A stretch of DNA of 64,000 nt, from the NCBI GenBank assembly GCA_030522415.1, contig CM060108.1, positions 43,754,256 through 43,818,255 of the forward strand, in the 5' to 3' direction. The translations under genes were made by a program, and so were the position numbers. The notes under the pieces are model-generated. The model searched no databases. It worked only from the letters and a program-made list of their open reading frames with translations, and was not told the origin of the DNA. This document shows positions 35,679-45,801 of this stretch, in pieces. Every line of letters starts with the position of its first letter. The first letter of the stretch is position 1. The stretch comes from Channallabes apus. Its lineage: Eukaryota; Chordata; Actinopteri; Siluriformes; Clariidae.

Positions 35679-37490
35679 GCATTATGCATGAGAATTAACA
35701 GTACTCGAATATTATTTACTTTTCAGTCATTATTGTTGTTCTGTTTTGCTAATTGACTAAAAAATAGTTGTTCAGGAATGGCAATGCTGGCTTTTATAAA
35801 TGGGTAGCAGGGATAATAATTTTATATCTTGGATATTGTATCTTTGTATTTATTTATTTATTTATTTATTTATTGTGGCTCATTTGTTTCTAACCTGTAT
35901 GTTAGTGCAGCTGTTGAGTATAGGTGTCAGGAGATTGAACACGTTTTGCTGTCTATCTATCAGAATTAACATCATAAATGCATGGTTTTGTTATATTTTT
36001 ATATTTCTATGATGAGACTCGATGCTATAAAGCACGATCATTAAACATGCATACAAATCGCTCAGAGGAATAATACTGTAATAACTTCTCATCATCTCAC
36101 AAAGTGAAAACGATCTAGACTATTTAATTTATATAAAAATACTTAATGAATAAGGTTAGAGTTGCTACCTTTTCCTCTTGTTTTTTTTTTCTTGTTGCTG
36201 TGAATAAAATATCTATTCAACCACACCAACTTCAATTGTTCTAAGAACCTCCCAGCTTTGTTCATAACAAATCCTAATAAAGTCGAAACCATTGATGGGT
36301 TACTTTGTTATAGGTCAACCAAAATATTTGCATATGACCCTTATACTGACTGCACATCCTGTACAAACTAACCATTTAAAAGATTCAAACTTGGTACCAC
36401 ATGGAAACATCAGAGCTGCATATGATCTGTTAGTTTAAAGAAAACCTAACCTTTCATGGTCACACTTTCAACAGGACGTATGATGGCAGGGCTAGACAGA
36501 GCTTTTGTTCCTGTTCTTTCAGATCTATGCCACAGAGTGTTCAATGGAGCTTCATGAAGTCGATGGTGAAACCAAACAGTCCAGTAAAACACCAAACTCA
36601 AACACGCTCCATGGGAGGCCCCATGTTTAATCAAACAGCCTTTGATGGAGCTGCACTTGGTTAAACAGCTGACGTTTACAATATCATAGAATCCATAGTT
36701 GACGTGAGATCAGTCAGTGGGAACGACTCGACATGCGGGCCAATATTGCTTTATAGGAGTACTTTGGTTTTGCTCACTTTCCTATGATGGCAAGATTTCC
36801 TTCTTTTCTGTTGCACAGAACAGTGTGTAAACATTATAGACATGGTGTTTAAAAAGTAATGAGTAGCAGCTCCCACCCACAACCTGACATATTTAAACCA
36901 TGAGAACATTTTTACATAATCGGTCCATGCCAGCACGGTGCAACATTTCCACCTGACCACTCCAGAGTCCACGCTGAGCTAAGAGGTTACTTTTATACAT
37001 TTTCATCTTAGTTCCTTCTAAGTTCTCTGGTTTTCTTCCTAATATCAGAATTTGACATGACTATGAAGGAATGAACTGCCATTTCTTGCATGATGTACTG
37101 TATTTCTACTTGACCACCAGCATTCCCGTACAGTGTTTTGATAGTATTATTTATGATATAAGTTTGAATGTCAATGTGAAAACCTTTTTTACCAATCATG
37201 AAAAAATCAGCCGAACAAGATTATCTGATATTTTATTCATCTTTGAGTATAATGTGGAATTGAAACAATCATTACAATGCCACCTTCGTCTTTATAATGT
37301 TTTCAGTGTTTAGATGGCATTTAACATTGTGATAATGTTGCATAGATATAATGTGTCATAGATACCATATAATATTGTGAATTCTTTAACTCGGGGTGCC
37401 CCAGCCCCACAGAGAATTTACAAGAAAAGGGTAGTTTTAGTCAGAGAAATGTGGAAAGAAAGAGATTTTAAGAAGGGAGGAAGAAAAGAA
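35679..37490. repeat. 1.8 kb duplicated block, right copy
   Basis: Partner of 33070-34881. Unlike the left copy it continues without a break into 37491-37591, the insertion site of copy A, so its right side keeps the ancestral arrangement; at its left edge it abuts the chromovirus fragment, whereas the left copy there joins 33069 directly. Confidence 0.95.
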
Positions 37491-37591
37491 GGAGGAGAAG
37501 AGAAGTGAAAATGAGCACGTGCACATCCAGAGGATAAAAAATATATAATATAATAATATTTTGTGGCTATTTATCAAGCGATTGCTAATAC

Positions 37592-37962
37592 TGTCAGAAC
37601 TAACCTCGGAAGACCAGAAGACGTAGCTTTAGCGGTTAGCCCTTTGTTGCGTGAATAGTAAACCCAAACGCGGAGAAAACACGAATAGGCAGGATAATCA
37701 CGCTCTTTAATCTAAGGACTCTCACGATAGAGGAGTAAGGGAAAGACACAATCTAACCCGCATCCTAGAAATGCACACTCAATCAGGAAGCAGACCAAAA
37801 AGGGTGAGTACTCACGGTTTGGTGAACGATTCCGAAAGGGCATCAGAAAAACTCAATGACTGAGCGTTGTACTATCGTTTGTTTACTCCTTTTATACTTC
37901 TTGGTTCATGACCGCATTACTTCAAGGTCCTAGTGCCGGCCACGGGCCGAGTGTGCATGACA
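37592..37962 (-). repeat. 3' LTR of copy A
   Basis: 371 bp with TGT...ACA ends. It carries the same TATA box, RNA-start 11-mer and GTGAGTACTCAC palindrome (37804-37815) as the 5' LTR. The pol frame ends about 40 bases inside it. Confidence 0.95.
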
Positions 37963-38419
37963 GTACCCCCTGTCCAGGACCGGCTCCAGACGGTCCTGGG
38001 GCGGAGGATACCCTGTGACGGTAGTCCCGAATGAGCTCGGGGTCGAGGATGAAACGTGCTGGGACCCAAGACCGCTCCTCGGGGCCGTAGCCCTCCCAAT
38101 CGACGAGGTACTGGGTACCTCTGCCCCGAGGACGTGAATCGAGGATCCTTCGCACGGTGTAGGCGGGACCGCCGTCAATGATTCGGGGAGGAGGAGCAGG
38201 GGGGGTGGGTGGAACCATAGGTGAAGTGATGAAGGGTTTTAACTGTGATGTATGGAAAACTGGGTGGATCCGGAGCGCCGCAGGCAGCTGGAGCCGGTAG
38301 GTGACAGGGTTAATCCGTAAAGTGATGCAGTATGGTACGACGAATCTTGGGGATAACTTCTTTGACAACTTCTTCGGTGTGCAGATGAAGGTTTTTAGTA
38401 GATAGCCATACCTTGTCAC
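37922..38419 (-). pseudogene. Copy A integrase C terminus and chromodomain
   Basis: The frame continues the integrase after a shift near 38310-38340. It contains the post-core SH3-like/GPY-type part ([26 protein letters not shown]-like [12 protein letters not shown]) and then a chromodomain ([25 protein letters not shown]) near residues 85-135. Chromodomains of chromoviruses bind modified histones and steer integration. Separated from the integrase core by a frame disruption. Confidence 0.88.
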
Positions 38420-39287
38420 CTACGTGGTACAATCGTCCCGGGGGGTGTCGACGGCGATGTTGGGTGGCGTAGCTGATGTTGGCACGTTGGATGGCGAGGT
38501 TGGCCTGGTGCCACAGCCGTCGACACCTACGGACCAACTGTTGGGCCGATGGCACATCAACCTCTGGTTCTTGATGATTGAACATCAGGGGTTGGAAGCC
38601 ATGACAAACCTCAAATGGGCTTAGGTTGGTGGCTGAGGAGACGTGGAGGTTGTGGGAGAGTTCGGCCCATTTGAGGTAGCGGGCCCAGGAGCGCTGACGA
38701 TCCGAAACAAAGCACCTCAGGTAGCGCTCCAGCTGTTGGTTGGTCCGTTCCATCTGACCATTAGTCTGGGGATGGTACCCTGATGAGAGGCTACAGGTGG
38801 AATTGATCAGACGGCAGAAGGCCTTCCAGAACCGGGCGGTGAACTGGGGCCCTCTGTCCGAGACGATGTCCTTTGGGAACCCATGCAGTCGGACTACGTG
38901 TTCCAATATCAGCTCCACGGTGTTTTTTGCTGATGGGAGTCCGGTCAGGGCCACCAGGTGCACGGCCTTGGAGAACCGATCAACGATGGTTAGGATGGTG
39001 TTTTTCCCCTCTGATGCCGGCAGGCCCGTGATGAAGTCCAGGGCGATGTGCGTCCAGGGCCGACGGGGAACTGGGAGTGGTTGGAGTTCTCCGGGTGTAG
39101 GTTGGTTGGTGTCCTTGGCCCTGGCGCACACCGGGCACGCCTGGACGAACTCGACGGTGTCTTTCCGCATGGAGGGCCACCAGAATGCCCGTCCGATGAA
39201 CGTGAGGGTCCGACGGGCTCCGGGATGTCCGGCGATGGTGGATGAATGACCCCACTGGAGAACCTCCGTTCTTAGGCGTTGAGGCAC
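38310..39287 (-). pseudogene. Copy A integrase core
   Basis: 325 residues open. A zinc-binding HX5H...CX2C domain (GHSSTIAGHPG ... CPVC) leads into the DDE core: D in ALDFITGL, D in VSDRGPQF, E in NGQMERTNQ, all present. It integrates the cDNA. A frame break against the upstream RNase H part lies near 39290, and one against the chromodomain part near 38320. Confidence 0.9.
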
Positions 39288-39293
39288 ATAGAG

Positions 39294-39800
39294 TCATCCA
39301 GGCGGCGCACCTGCCGGTTCGGTCTCGGTGGCCTGTGCCTGGCGGACCCTAGTTTCCAAGTCCCAGTGGATGGGTGCGATGATGCGGGATGGAGAAATGA
39401 CAGGCACGGGGTCCGCCCGGGGGAGGTCGTCCTCATGTTGTCGTGATAGGGCGTCGGCCTTGGTGTTCTTCGACCCCGGGCGATACGACAGATGGAAGTT
39501 ATATTGTTCAAAAAAGAGTGCCCACCGTGCCTGTCGTGGGTTAAGTTGCTTGAGAGTCTTGATGGTGATCAGATTCTGGTGATCGGTCCAGACGATGAAC
39601 GGCTCACTGGCGCCCTGGAGCCAGTGACGCCATTCCTCCAAAGCCCACTTTATGCCCAACAGCTCGCGGTCCCCTACCCTGTATCGCTGCTGAGTGGGAT
39701 CAAATTTTTTGGAGAAGAAACTGCAGGGGTGCAGTTTCTGGTCTGGACCTCGCTGAGAGAGAACAGCGCCGGCGCCCACATCCGACGCGTCCACCTCCAC
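39294..39800 (-). pseudogene. Copy A RNase H
   Basis: Starts inside the conserved VEVDASD block, with DRELLGIKWALEEWRHWL and WTDHQNL typical of Ty3/gypsy RNase H, and ends in the tether (YRPGSKNTKADALSR). It degrades RNA in the hybrid during reverse transcription. The upstream reverse transcriptase frame stops at 39897, about 100 bases earlier, in another frame. Confidence 0.9.
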
Positions 39801-39896
39801 AACGAAGGGTTTGTTGGCATCAGGGTGGAGAAGGATGGGGGCGGTGGTGAATCGGTGGCAGAGTTCTTCGAATGCAGAAATGGCAGCTGGAGTGAG

Positions 39897-40733
39897 TCAA
39901 AATTGGTGAGGTGAGGGCCTGGTCAATGTGGTTAGTGGAGCTGCAACTGTACTGTAGCCCCGGATAAAGCGACGATAGAAATTCGCAAACCCGAGAAACC
40001 GTTGAAGCTGTTTGAGTGTCCTGGGTAGGGGCCAGTGACGTACAACCTCGAGCTTCTGCGGGTCCATGGCCACACCCTGGGGCGAGATGACAAAACCCAG
40101 GAACGTGGTGGAGTGCTTGTGAAAAGCACATTTTTCCAGCTTGCAGTACAGTTGGTGAGCGAGCAATCTCTTTAAAACAGCACGTACATGTTGGGTGTGT
40201 TCTTCGATGTTGTGTGAGTAGATTAAGATGTCGTCCAGGTAGACGAACACCCATCGGCCCAGCATGTCCCTGAGGACGTCATTTATAAATTGCTGGAAGA
40301 CCGAGGGTGCATTGCAGAGTCCGAATGGAATGACAAGGCTCTCATAGTGTCCCGTGGGTGTGATAAAAGCCGTCTTCCACTCATCACCCTCTCTGATGCG
40401 CATCAAGTTGTAGGCGCTCCGGAGGTCCAACTTCGTGAACACGGTGGCACCAGAGAGGGCTTCCAGGGCTGAGTTGGTGAGTGGTAATGGGTGTCGGTTT
40501 TTAATGGTGATGTTATTTAGCCCCCGATAGTCGACACATGGGCAAAGTTCACCCCCTTTTTTCTTAACGAAGAAAAAACCCCGCGGTGGCAGGCGATGTG
40601 GAAGGCCGGATGGTTCCATGACGCAGGGCATTAGTGACGTATTCTTCCATCGCCTGCGTCTCCGAAGGGGATAATGAGTAGAGATGGCCGCGGGGAGGGA
40701 CGGAGCCTGGCTGAAGTTCAATGGCCAGGTCAT
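39897..40733 (-). pseudogene. Copy A reverse transcriptase
   Basis: Genuine homology starts around 40575 ([17 protein letters not shown]). It shows [20 protein letters not shown], the [13 protein letters not shown] block and the catalytic [11 protein letters not shown]. Residues before about position 50 of this frame are out of phase with the real protein because of one extra base in a T run near 40575. A second shift ends it at 39897. Polymerase motifs are intact but the polyprotein is broken. Confidence 0.9.
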
Positions 40734-41384
40734 ATGGGCGATGAGGTGGAAGGTGGGTGGCCCGTCTCTTGCAAAAAACTTTAGCCAGATCCCGATAGTC
40801 GACGGGGATGGCGTTGGTGTCGACGTCGGGGGCCTCGGACTCCTTGGAACACGTCCCAGCCGGTGCCCGTAGGCAAAGTTCGTTGCAAGTCGGGCCCCAC
40901 TGGAGGATCCGGTTCTGTGTCCATGAGATGAGGGGGTCGTGTCTGAGTAGCCATGGATAACCGAGGATGATGGGAGGTGAGGCGATGGGGGTGAGGTGCA
41001 ACTGGAGCTGTTCTTGATGTTGGTCTATTTTGAGGGTGATAGGCTGGGTCTGATGAGTGATGGGGCTGGATGACAGTGGGCGGCCGTCGACAGATGTAAT
41101 ACGAACCGGCTGGGATAACGCCTCGATCTTTACCCCCATTTCTTTGGCATAAGTGGAGTCAATGAAGTTACTGTACCTGCGGCACCGGAATCGATAAACG
41201 CAGTACTTCGGACCCGTTTGTGGCCAATCTGGAGGGTTACCTGAACCGTGAGATGGTGGTGTTGGTGGTAGAGGAGATCTGGAGAGGGCCCGGTGAGTCT
41301 CTCCTCCTGTTCACCGGGGTTGTGCGTTTCCCGGACGCAGTGGGCAGATCGCCCGATGGTGTGCTGCTGACCCACAATAGGCAC
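40564..41384 (-). pseudogene. Copy A protease and linker, frameshifted
   Basis: A short frame at 41130-41384 carries the aspartic protease active site ([10 protein letters not shown]). Just after it, around 41170-41176, five extra bases compared with copy B shift the frame. The downstream part continues as [14 protein letters not shown] to 40564 (191 codons), where the T-run shift meets the reverse transcriptase. The same two defects occur in the fragment at 34887-35675. Confidence 0.88.
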
Positions 41385-42249
41385 ACAGCCCTTCTCGGAA
41401 CCGGCGTTCGCGTTCTGCCACGGTCAGGGAGGCGCGTCCTAATTGCATGGGTTCCCCGGCTCCCATGTCAACCACGGCAGGAGGTGGAGATCCGACTGGT
41501 CCAGTACTAGTGTTAGCGAAGGCTGTAGGTGGTCGTGGGTTGGTGTAGGAGAAGGCTGGTGCAGGCGGCAGGGTCCTCGGGGCTGGCTTCGGGCGAGAAA
41601 GAAGGCGCTGATCAATACGAAGGGCCAGTTGGATCAGCCCTTCGAGTGTGGCTGGGAGTTCTCGCCCGGCGAGCTCATCTTTAATGCGTGCAGCCAGTCC
41701 CTCGTAGAAAGACGTCCGGAGCGCGGCTTCTCCCCAGTTGGTCTGTACTGTGAGGGTTCGGAATTCTGCAGTGTACCGGCTCACAGACGATCCTCCCTGC
41801 CGCAGGTGATATAGTTTGGTGTCGGTCTCCACCTCGCCCGCTGGGTGTTCGAAAGTCAGCTGGAGTTGGCGGGTGAATTCGTGGTAAGAATGGGCGATGT
41901 CAGAATCCGATCTAATGACTGCCGTGGCCCACTCAGGTGCCTGCCCGGATAGCAACGAGACCAGGAGAGCGATGCGTAGCCGATCAGTGGAGTATTTGGT
42001 GGAGTTGAACTCAAACACAAGATTCAGCGCTGTCAAAAACACACTACACTTCCCGTCCGTGCCATCCCATCTCTCTGGAAGAGCAAGAAAAACATCAGAA
42101 GGGGGGGGGGGCAAGGCCGCGACGTCTTGGATGCTCTGACGCAGAGTAGCGAGCTCCGCGGTTAGCTGGTCAATAAGCACGGCATGCTGGTCTACCACGT
42201 CGCATAGGCGCGCATGATCCACTGGGTTTACCGCCTTTGGCTCAGTCAT
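41311..42249 (-). CDS. Copy A gag (open)
   Basis: 312 residues, MTEPKAV start overlapping the primer site, gag domain (SDVFLALPERWDG ... LTFEHPAGEVETDTKL) and a CX2CX4HX4C knuckle (CAYCGSAAHHRAIC) near the C terminus. It forms the particle that packages element RNA. Compared with copy B about 35 residues after the N-terminal coiled coil are gone, in frame, and an 11-G run (42101-42111) sits at the deletion point, encoding a proline string. Still open and could be translated. Confidence 0.9.
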   Translation of the reverse strand: MTEPKAVNPVDHARLCDVVDQHAVLIDQLTAELATLRQSIQDVAALPPPPSDVFLALPERWDGTDGKCSVFLTALNLVFEFNSTKYSTDRLRIALLVSLLSGQAPEWATAVIRSDSDIAHSYHEFTRQLQLTFEHPAGEVETDTKLYHLRQGGSSVSRYTAEFRTLTVQTNWGEAALRTSFYEGLAARIKDELAGRELPATLEGLIQLALRIDQRLLSRPKPAPRTLPPAPAFSYTNPRPPTAFANTSTGPVGSPPPAVVDMGAGEPMQLGRASLTVAERERRFREGLCAYCGSAAHHRAICPLRPGNAQPR

Positions 42250-42250
42250 T
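42240..42250 (-). promoter_or_regulatory. Self-complementary primer binding site, copy A
   Basis: On the minus strand it reads AATGACTGAGC, one base inside the 5' LTR border, and includes the gag ATG. It is perfectly complementary, over exactly 11 bases with mismatches on both sides, to 42515-42525 at the predicted RNA 5' end. Tf1 of fission yeast uses an 11-base self-primer in this arrangement. Confidence 0.85.
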
Positions 42251-42514
42251 CTGTCAGAACTAACCTCGGAAGACCAGAAGACGTAGCTTTAGCGGTTAGC
42301 CCTTTGTTGCGTGAATGGTAAACCCAAACGCGGAGAAAACACGAATAGGCAGGATAATCACGCTCTTTAATCTAAGGATTCTCACGATAGAGGAGTAAGG
42401 GAAAGACACAATCTAACCCGCGTCCTAGAAATACACACTCAATCAGGAAGCAGACCAAAAAGGGTGAGTACTCACGGTTTGGTGAACGATTCCGACAGGG
42501 CATCAGAAAAACTC

Positions 42515-42525
42515 AATGACTGAGC
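42515..42525 (-). promoter_or_regulatory. Predicted RNA 5' end / self-primer, copy A
   Basis: GCTCAGTCATT on the minus strand. Its complement is the primer site at 42240-42250. The same 11-mer is in the 3' LTR. Assignment as the RNA 5' end is inferred from TATA spacing. Confidence 0.75.
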
Positions 42526-42549
42526 GTTGTACTATCGTTTGTTTACTCC

Positions 42550-42556
42550 TTTTATA
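42550..42556 (-). promoter_or_regulatory. TATA box of copy A 5' LTR
   Basis: TATAAAA on the minus strand, 31 bases upstream of the 11-mer complementary to the primer site. The spacing is what a pol II TATA promoter predicts for the RNA start. Confidence 0.8.
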
Positions 42557-42744
42557 CTTCCTGGTTCATGACCGCATTACTTCCGGGTCCTAGTGCCGGC
42601 CACGGACCGAGTGTGCATGACAAATACATAAGCTATTTAAGCTTTATCATCAGCTTTCGTCAACATAGTTGCTTGCTGTAGGGATTAATAAATATTGTAG
42701 AACTACTATGGTAAATGTCATTAATTCAATTCTATTAAATTAAA

Positions 42745-42848
42745 TAAAATTTTATTTGTATATCGCTTTTAACAATTGTCATTGTCACGAAGCAGCTTTA
42801 CACAATCAAAATAATTATTTAAGTTTGTATGGAATGAGAATGTGTATG
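42745..42848 (+). repeat. Dispersed repeat D, copy 2 (5' part)
   Basis: TTTTATTTGTATATCGCTTT, CAATTGTCATTGTC and AATTATTTAAGTTTGTATGG match the start of 60867-61770. Cut off at about 42848 by the next repeat. Confidence 0.75.
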
Positions 42849-43361
42849 AATCAAAATCAAAGTCAAAGTCAAAGTCAACTTTATTGTCAATTCTGCTACA
42901 TGTACAGTGCATACATATAGAGAATCGAAATTACGTTTCTCTCACCCTAGTTACAAATAACACTGAAGAGGTTTAAAAAAAAAAAAAAAAAAAGACTTAA
43001 ATAACACAAACTTACAAAGACAACAGAGGTGAGGTAGTTTAGTTACTGTCCTGCAAAAAGGGACAGTTAACAACAGAGAAGGCAGTTATGGAGAGAAACG
43101 GTACAGTGCAATTGGAATAGTGCAAGTGTGCTTATTTTAGTTGATAAAAAAGTGACAAGTGACAACATAATGAGCTATATGAATCAGTAAACAAAATGGG
43201 GAATAAATCCAGTGTGAACAAGGAATGTTTTTTTTTTTTCTTTTTCCCCACCGGTTTGAGGTAGTGAAAGTACCAATGGTGCCTGGAGCACAAAGTGACA
43301 GGTGCAAGTGTATGTGTGAGTGAGTGAGTGTGTGAGTTATTGTGAGTGTTGTGTGTCTGAG

Positions 43362-43432
<71 letters not shown>

Positions 43433-43604
43433 AATGAAGGAGTCAGAGTATAACGGTTGGAGAGGCCGAAGAGCACAGGGTGTTCTTCAGTCTTCTTGTC
43501 CTGGCTTGGAGACTCCTTAGTCTCCTCCCTGATGGTAGCAGACTAAAGAAGCTCTGAGTCGGGTGGGTAGGGTCACGGGCAATGTATATACAATGTAGAC
43601 ATAA
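42849..43604 (-). mobile_element. 3' end of a retroposon with TTTGAC tail
   Basis: On the minus strand a short coding remnant (ARDPTHPTQSFFSLLPSGRR ... ending at 43443) is followed by a CA run, untranslated sequence and a tail of TTTGAC units (about 42848-42880), as in some non-LTR elements. The coding phrase is one I associate with dispersed fish repeats; clade not assigned. It abuts the L2-type LINE fragment at about 43605. Confidence 0.55.
43365..43429. repeat. (GT)n microsatellite
   Basis: About 32 GT dinucleotides preceded by GTGA-rich degenerate repeats from 43310. Confidence 0.95.
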
Positions 43605-43800
43605 GCATAGCTGCTCAGTTACTATCTTTTCCAGAATCTTAGAGATAAAGGGGAGGTTTGATATTGGCCTGTAATTGGACAGCTGACAGGGGTCGAGGTC
43701 AGGTTTCTTAATTATTGGTTTGATAACTGCTAATTTAAAAGATTTTGGAACATAACCAATGCTGAGTGAGGAATTAATTATTCTCAACAGGGGTTCTGTT
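43605..43800 (-). pseudogene. LINE reverse transcriptase start
   Basis: VPKSFKLAVIKPIIKKPDLD then NYRPISNLPFISKILEKIV, the first conserved blocks of L2/CR1-group reverse transcriptase. The catalytic FADD-type block is absent because the sequence switches to another repeat at about 43605. Confidence 0.8.
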
Positions 43801-43819
43801 ATTACTGGTACTATCTGTT

Positions 43820-43864
43820 TAAGAAAATGTGTCGGTATAGGATCTATACCGACACATTTTCTTA
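43820..43864. repeat. Perfect 21-bp hairpin in LINE ORF2
   Basis: The arm at 43820-43840 and the arm at 43844-43864 are exact reverse complements around GAT. The left arm is genuine LINE coding sequence (the DPIPTHFLK region on the minus strand); the right arm is an inverted duplicate of it. Confidence 0.92.
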
Positions 43865-43971
43865 TGTATAGGAAATATGAATTATATGAAATATGAAACC
43901 GGTATAGGTTGATGAATTTGCTGAAGAGATGAGTGAAATTAATTCATTCTCTTCAAGGGGAGTAAAGTATT

Positions 43972-44557
43972 CTAGGTTCCGATCTGACATGGCATAACAT
44001 CTGCATCAATTACATTGTTCGGTTTCATTGCCTCAATTTTATGCCTGATATTTACAATTTTATTATTAAAAATGTTCATGAAGTCCTCACTATTGCATGA
44101 TGTTGTTGTGGAGATTTCTGTAGTGGTCTTATTTCTAGTTAATTTGGCTACGGTATTAAATAAAAATCTAGGATTATGTTTATTTTCTTCTATAAGAGTG
44201 GAGCGATACGTTGATCTAGCTACACAAAGAGCTTTCCTATAGTTCAGGATGCTCTCTTTCCATGCTATTTGAAATACCAATAATTTAGTTTGACGCCATT
44301 TACGCTCTAATTTCTGAGCGGTCTGTTTTAAAGTGCGCGTGTGATCGTTATACCAGGGAGCGAGTTTCTTATCTCTAATAATTTTTCTTTTAACTGGAGC
44401 TACATTATCTAAGGTACAACGAAGTGTCGACTCTAAATATTCAGTCGCCTGATCGAGTTCTGTGGGGTCAGATGGTGATCTAATCGAAGTTGGTAACTCT
44501 GGGAGATTACCGATAAAACTCTAACTGTGTGGTAGTTGATGTGAATGTACGTTTAAT
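43972..44557 (-). pseudogene. LINE ORF2 linker region
   Basis: Open to 44280 (WKESILNYRKALCVARSTY, NPRFLFNTVAKLTRNK) and recognisable in another frame up to 44557 (LDQATEYLESTLRCTLDNVA, APWYND). This is the part between endonuclease and reverse transcriptase in fish L2-type ORF2. Interrupted at 44557 by the hAT miniature. Confidence 0.75.
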
Positions 44558-45056
44558 CAGAGGTGGAAAGAGTAATAAAATTTTGTACTCAAGTACAAGT
44601 ACTGTTACTTCAGTGAAATTTTACTTAAGTACAAGTAAAGTTACAATTATAAAAATCTACTCAAGTAAAAGTAAAAAGTAGCTCATTAAAAAATTTACTC
44701 AAAGTAAAAGTTACCGAGTTACTTTTTTTATTTTTTTTAACAGCGGGGGTGGGGGTGGGGGGTGGGGGGTGGGGGGGGGGGTGTGGGATGAGACATTCTA
44801 GCGTAGTTCAAAAAAGATGAGCAGATATAAATCTCAAACTAGTTGTTTTTAACTGAAGGAACACCTTTGCATAATAAAACTGTTGTCTTTCTTGTGCTTG
44901 AAAATCAAAGTGGTCACTTAAATATGGTGTTACGTCCCAGTCTAGGGCCAAAGAGCAAAAGAATGGTTCAGGGTTCTATTTTAAACTGTATGGAAATGGT
45001 GGCATATGGCAGAAAGAACTAGATCCAATCATTAACTGATGAAATAATGAGGTTTG

Positions 45057-45110
<54 letters not shown>

Positions 45111-45793
45111 AGGAGGAGGATCAGAGTCAGTATGGACCCAGGCCAAAATAATAAACAAAATGGTATTTATATTTAGTAGCTAGATTACCTGCAAAAAAAA
45201 ATAAAAACACAAACAAAAATACAGGTACCTTCCCGGACTCCCTAAACCAAAAACAGTGAAATTATCTACAAATATATACAAAGACCAACCAAACCAAAGG
45301 GACAAAGCAATAATCAAAGTCAATGGGAGGCAAAAAGTCAAAACCAGAATACACAACCAAATATCAAAACGCCAAAATCACAACCTCTTTCATCTTTCCC
45401 GCATTTCTCTCCGGTTTATATATGGTCGCGCTAGTCGATGACGTCACTCAGGGCGGAAGCGACCGTGTGGAAGGTCAGGAAGATGCCGATGTCAGAAAAC
45501 CTGGAGTGGAGTCTGGAGCGGCGTGCGACCAGGACATGATACACACACGCGAGCGCAACGGAGCATTTATACAAAGCATAATATTTGTATTATTTTATCA
45601 TTTTCATTCATTTATTTTTTACTCAGTAGCGAATATGATTTAAAATGTAGCGAATTACAATACTTCAAACAAAACGTACTTAAGTAAAAATAAATTACAG
45701 ATTTTTAAAACTACTTTAAAAAGTAGAAATACACAAAAAAGCTACTCAATTACAGTAACGCGAGTAAATGTAATTCGTTACTTTCCACCTCTG
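44558..45793. mobile_element. hAT-type non-autonomous element nested in LINE
   Basis: Ends CAGAGGTGGAAAG and CTTTCCACCTCTG are inverted repeats. The flanking 8-mers CGTTTAAT (44550-44557) and CATTTAAT (45794-45801) are a target duplication with one change. The sub-terminal AAGTAC-rich repeats resemble those of the 2892-3388 element. Inside are a G run (about 44745-44782) and a CA run (45061-45109). No transposase. Confidence 0.85.
45061..45109. repeat. (CA)n microsatellite inside hAT element
   Basis: About 24 CA dinucleotides. Confidence 0.95.
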
Positions 45794-45801
45794 CATTTAA
45801 T

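Larger units (their letters stand above)
37592..42622 (-). mobile_element. Sushi-like chromovirus, copy A (5031 bp)
   Basis: A complete LTR-to-LTR Ty3/gypsy element with 371-bp LTRs, flanked by the 5-bp target duplication AATAC (37587-37591 and 42623-42627). Order from the 5' side on the minus strand: LTR, gag, protease, reverse transcriptase, RNase H, integrase, chromodomain, LTR. The two LTRs differ at about nine positions (2.4%), so the insertion is not brand new. At least four frame disruptions in pol make it unable to move alone. The C-terminal chromodomain and self-priming site place it with the Tf1/sushi group. Confidence 0.96.
42252..42622 (-). repeat. 5' LTR of copy A
   Basis: 371 bp. 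From its outer end: U3 with TATAAAA (42556-42550 on the minus strand), then the predicted RNA start GCTCAGTCATT at 42525-42515, 31 bases from the TATA start, then R/U5 with the palindrome GTGAGTACTCAC at 42464-42475. Confidence 0.95.
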
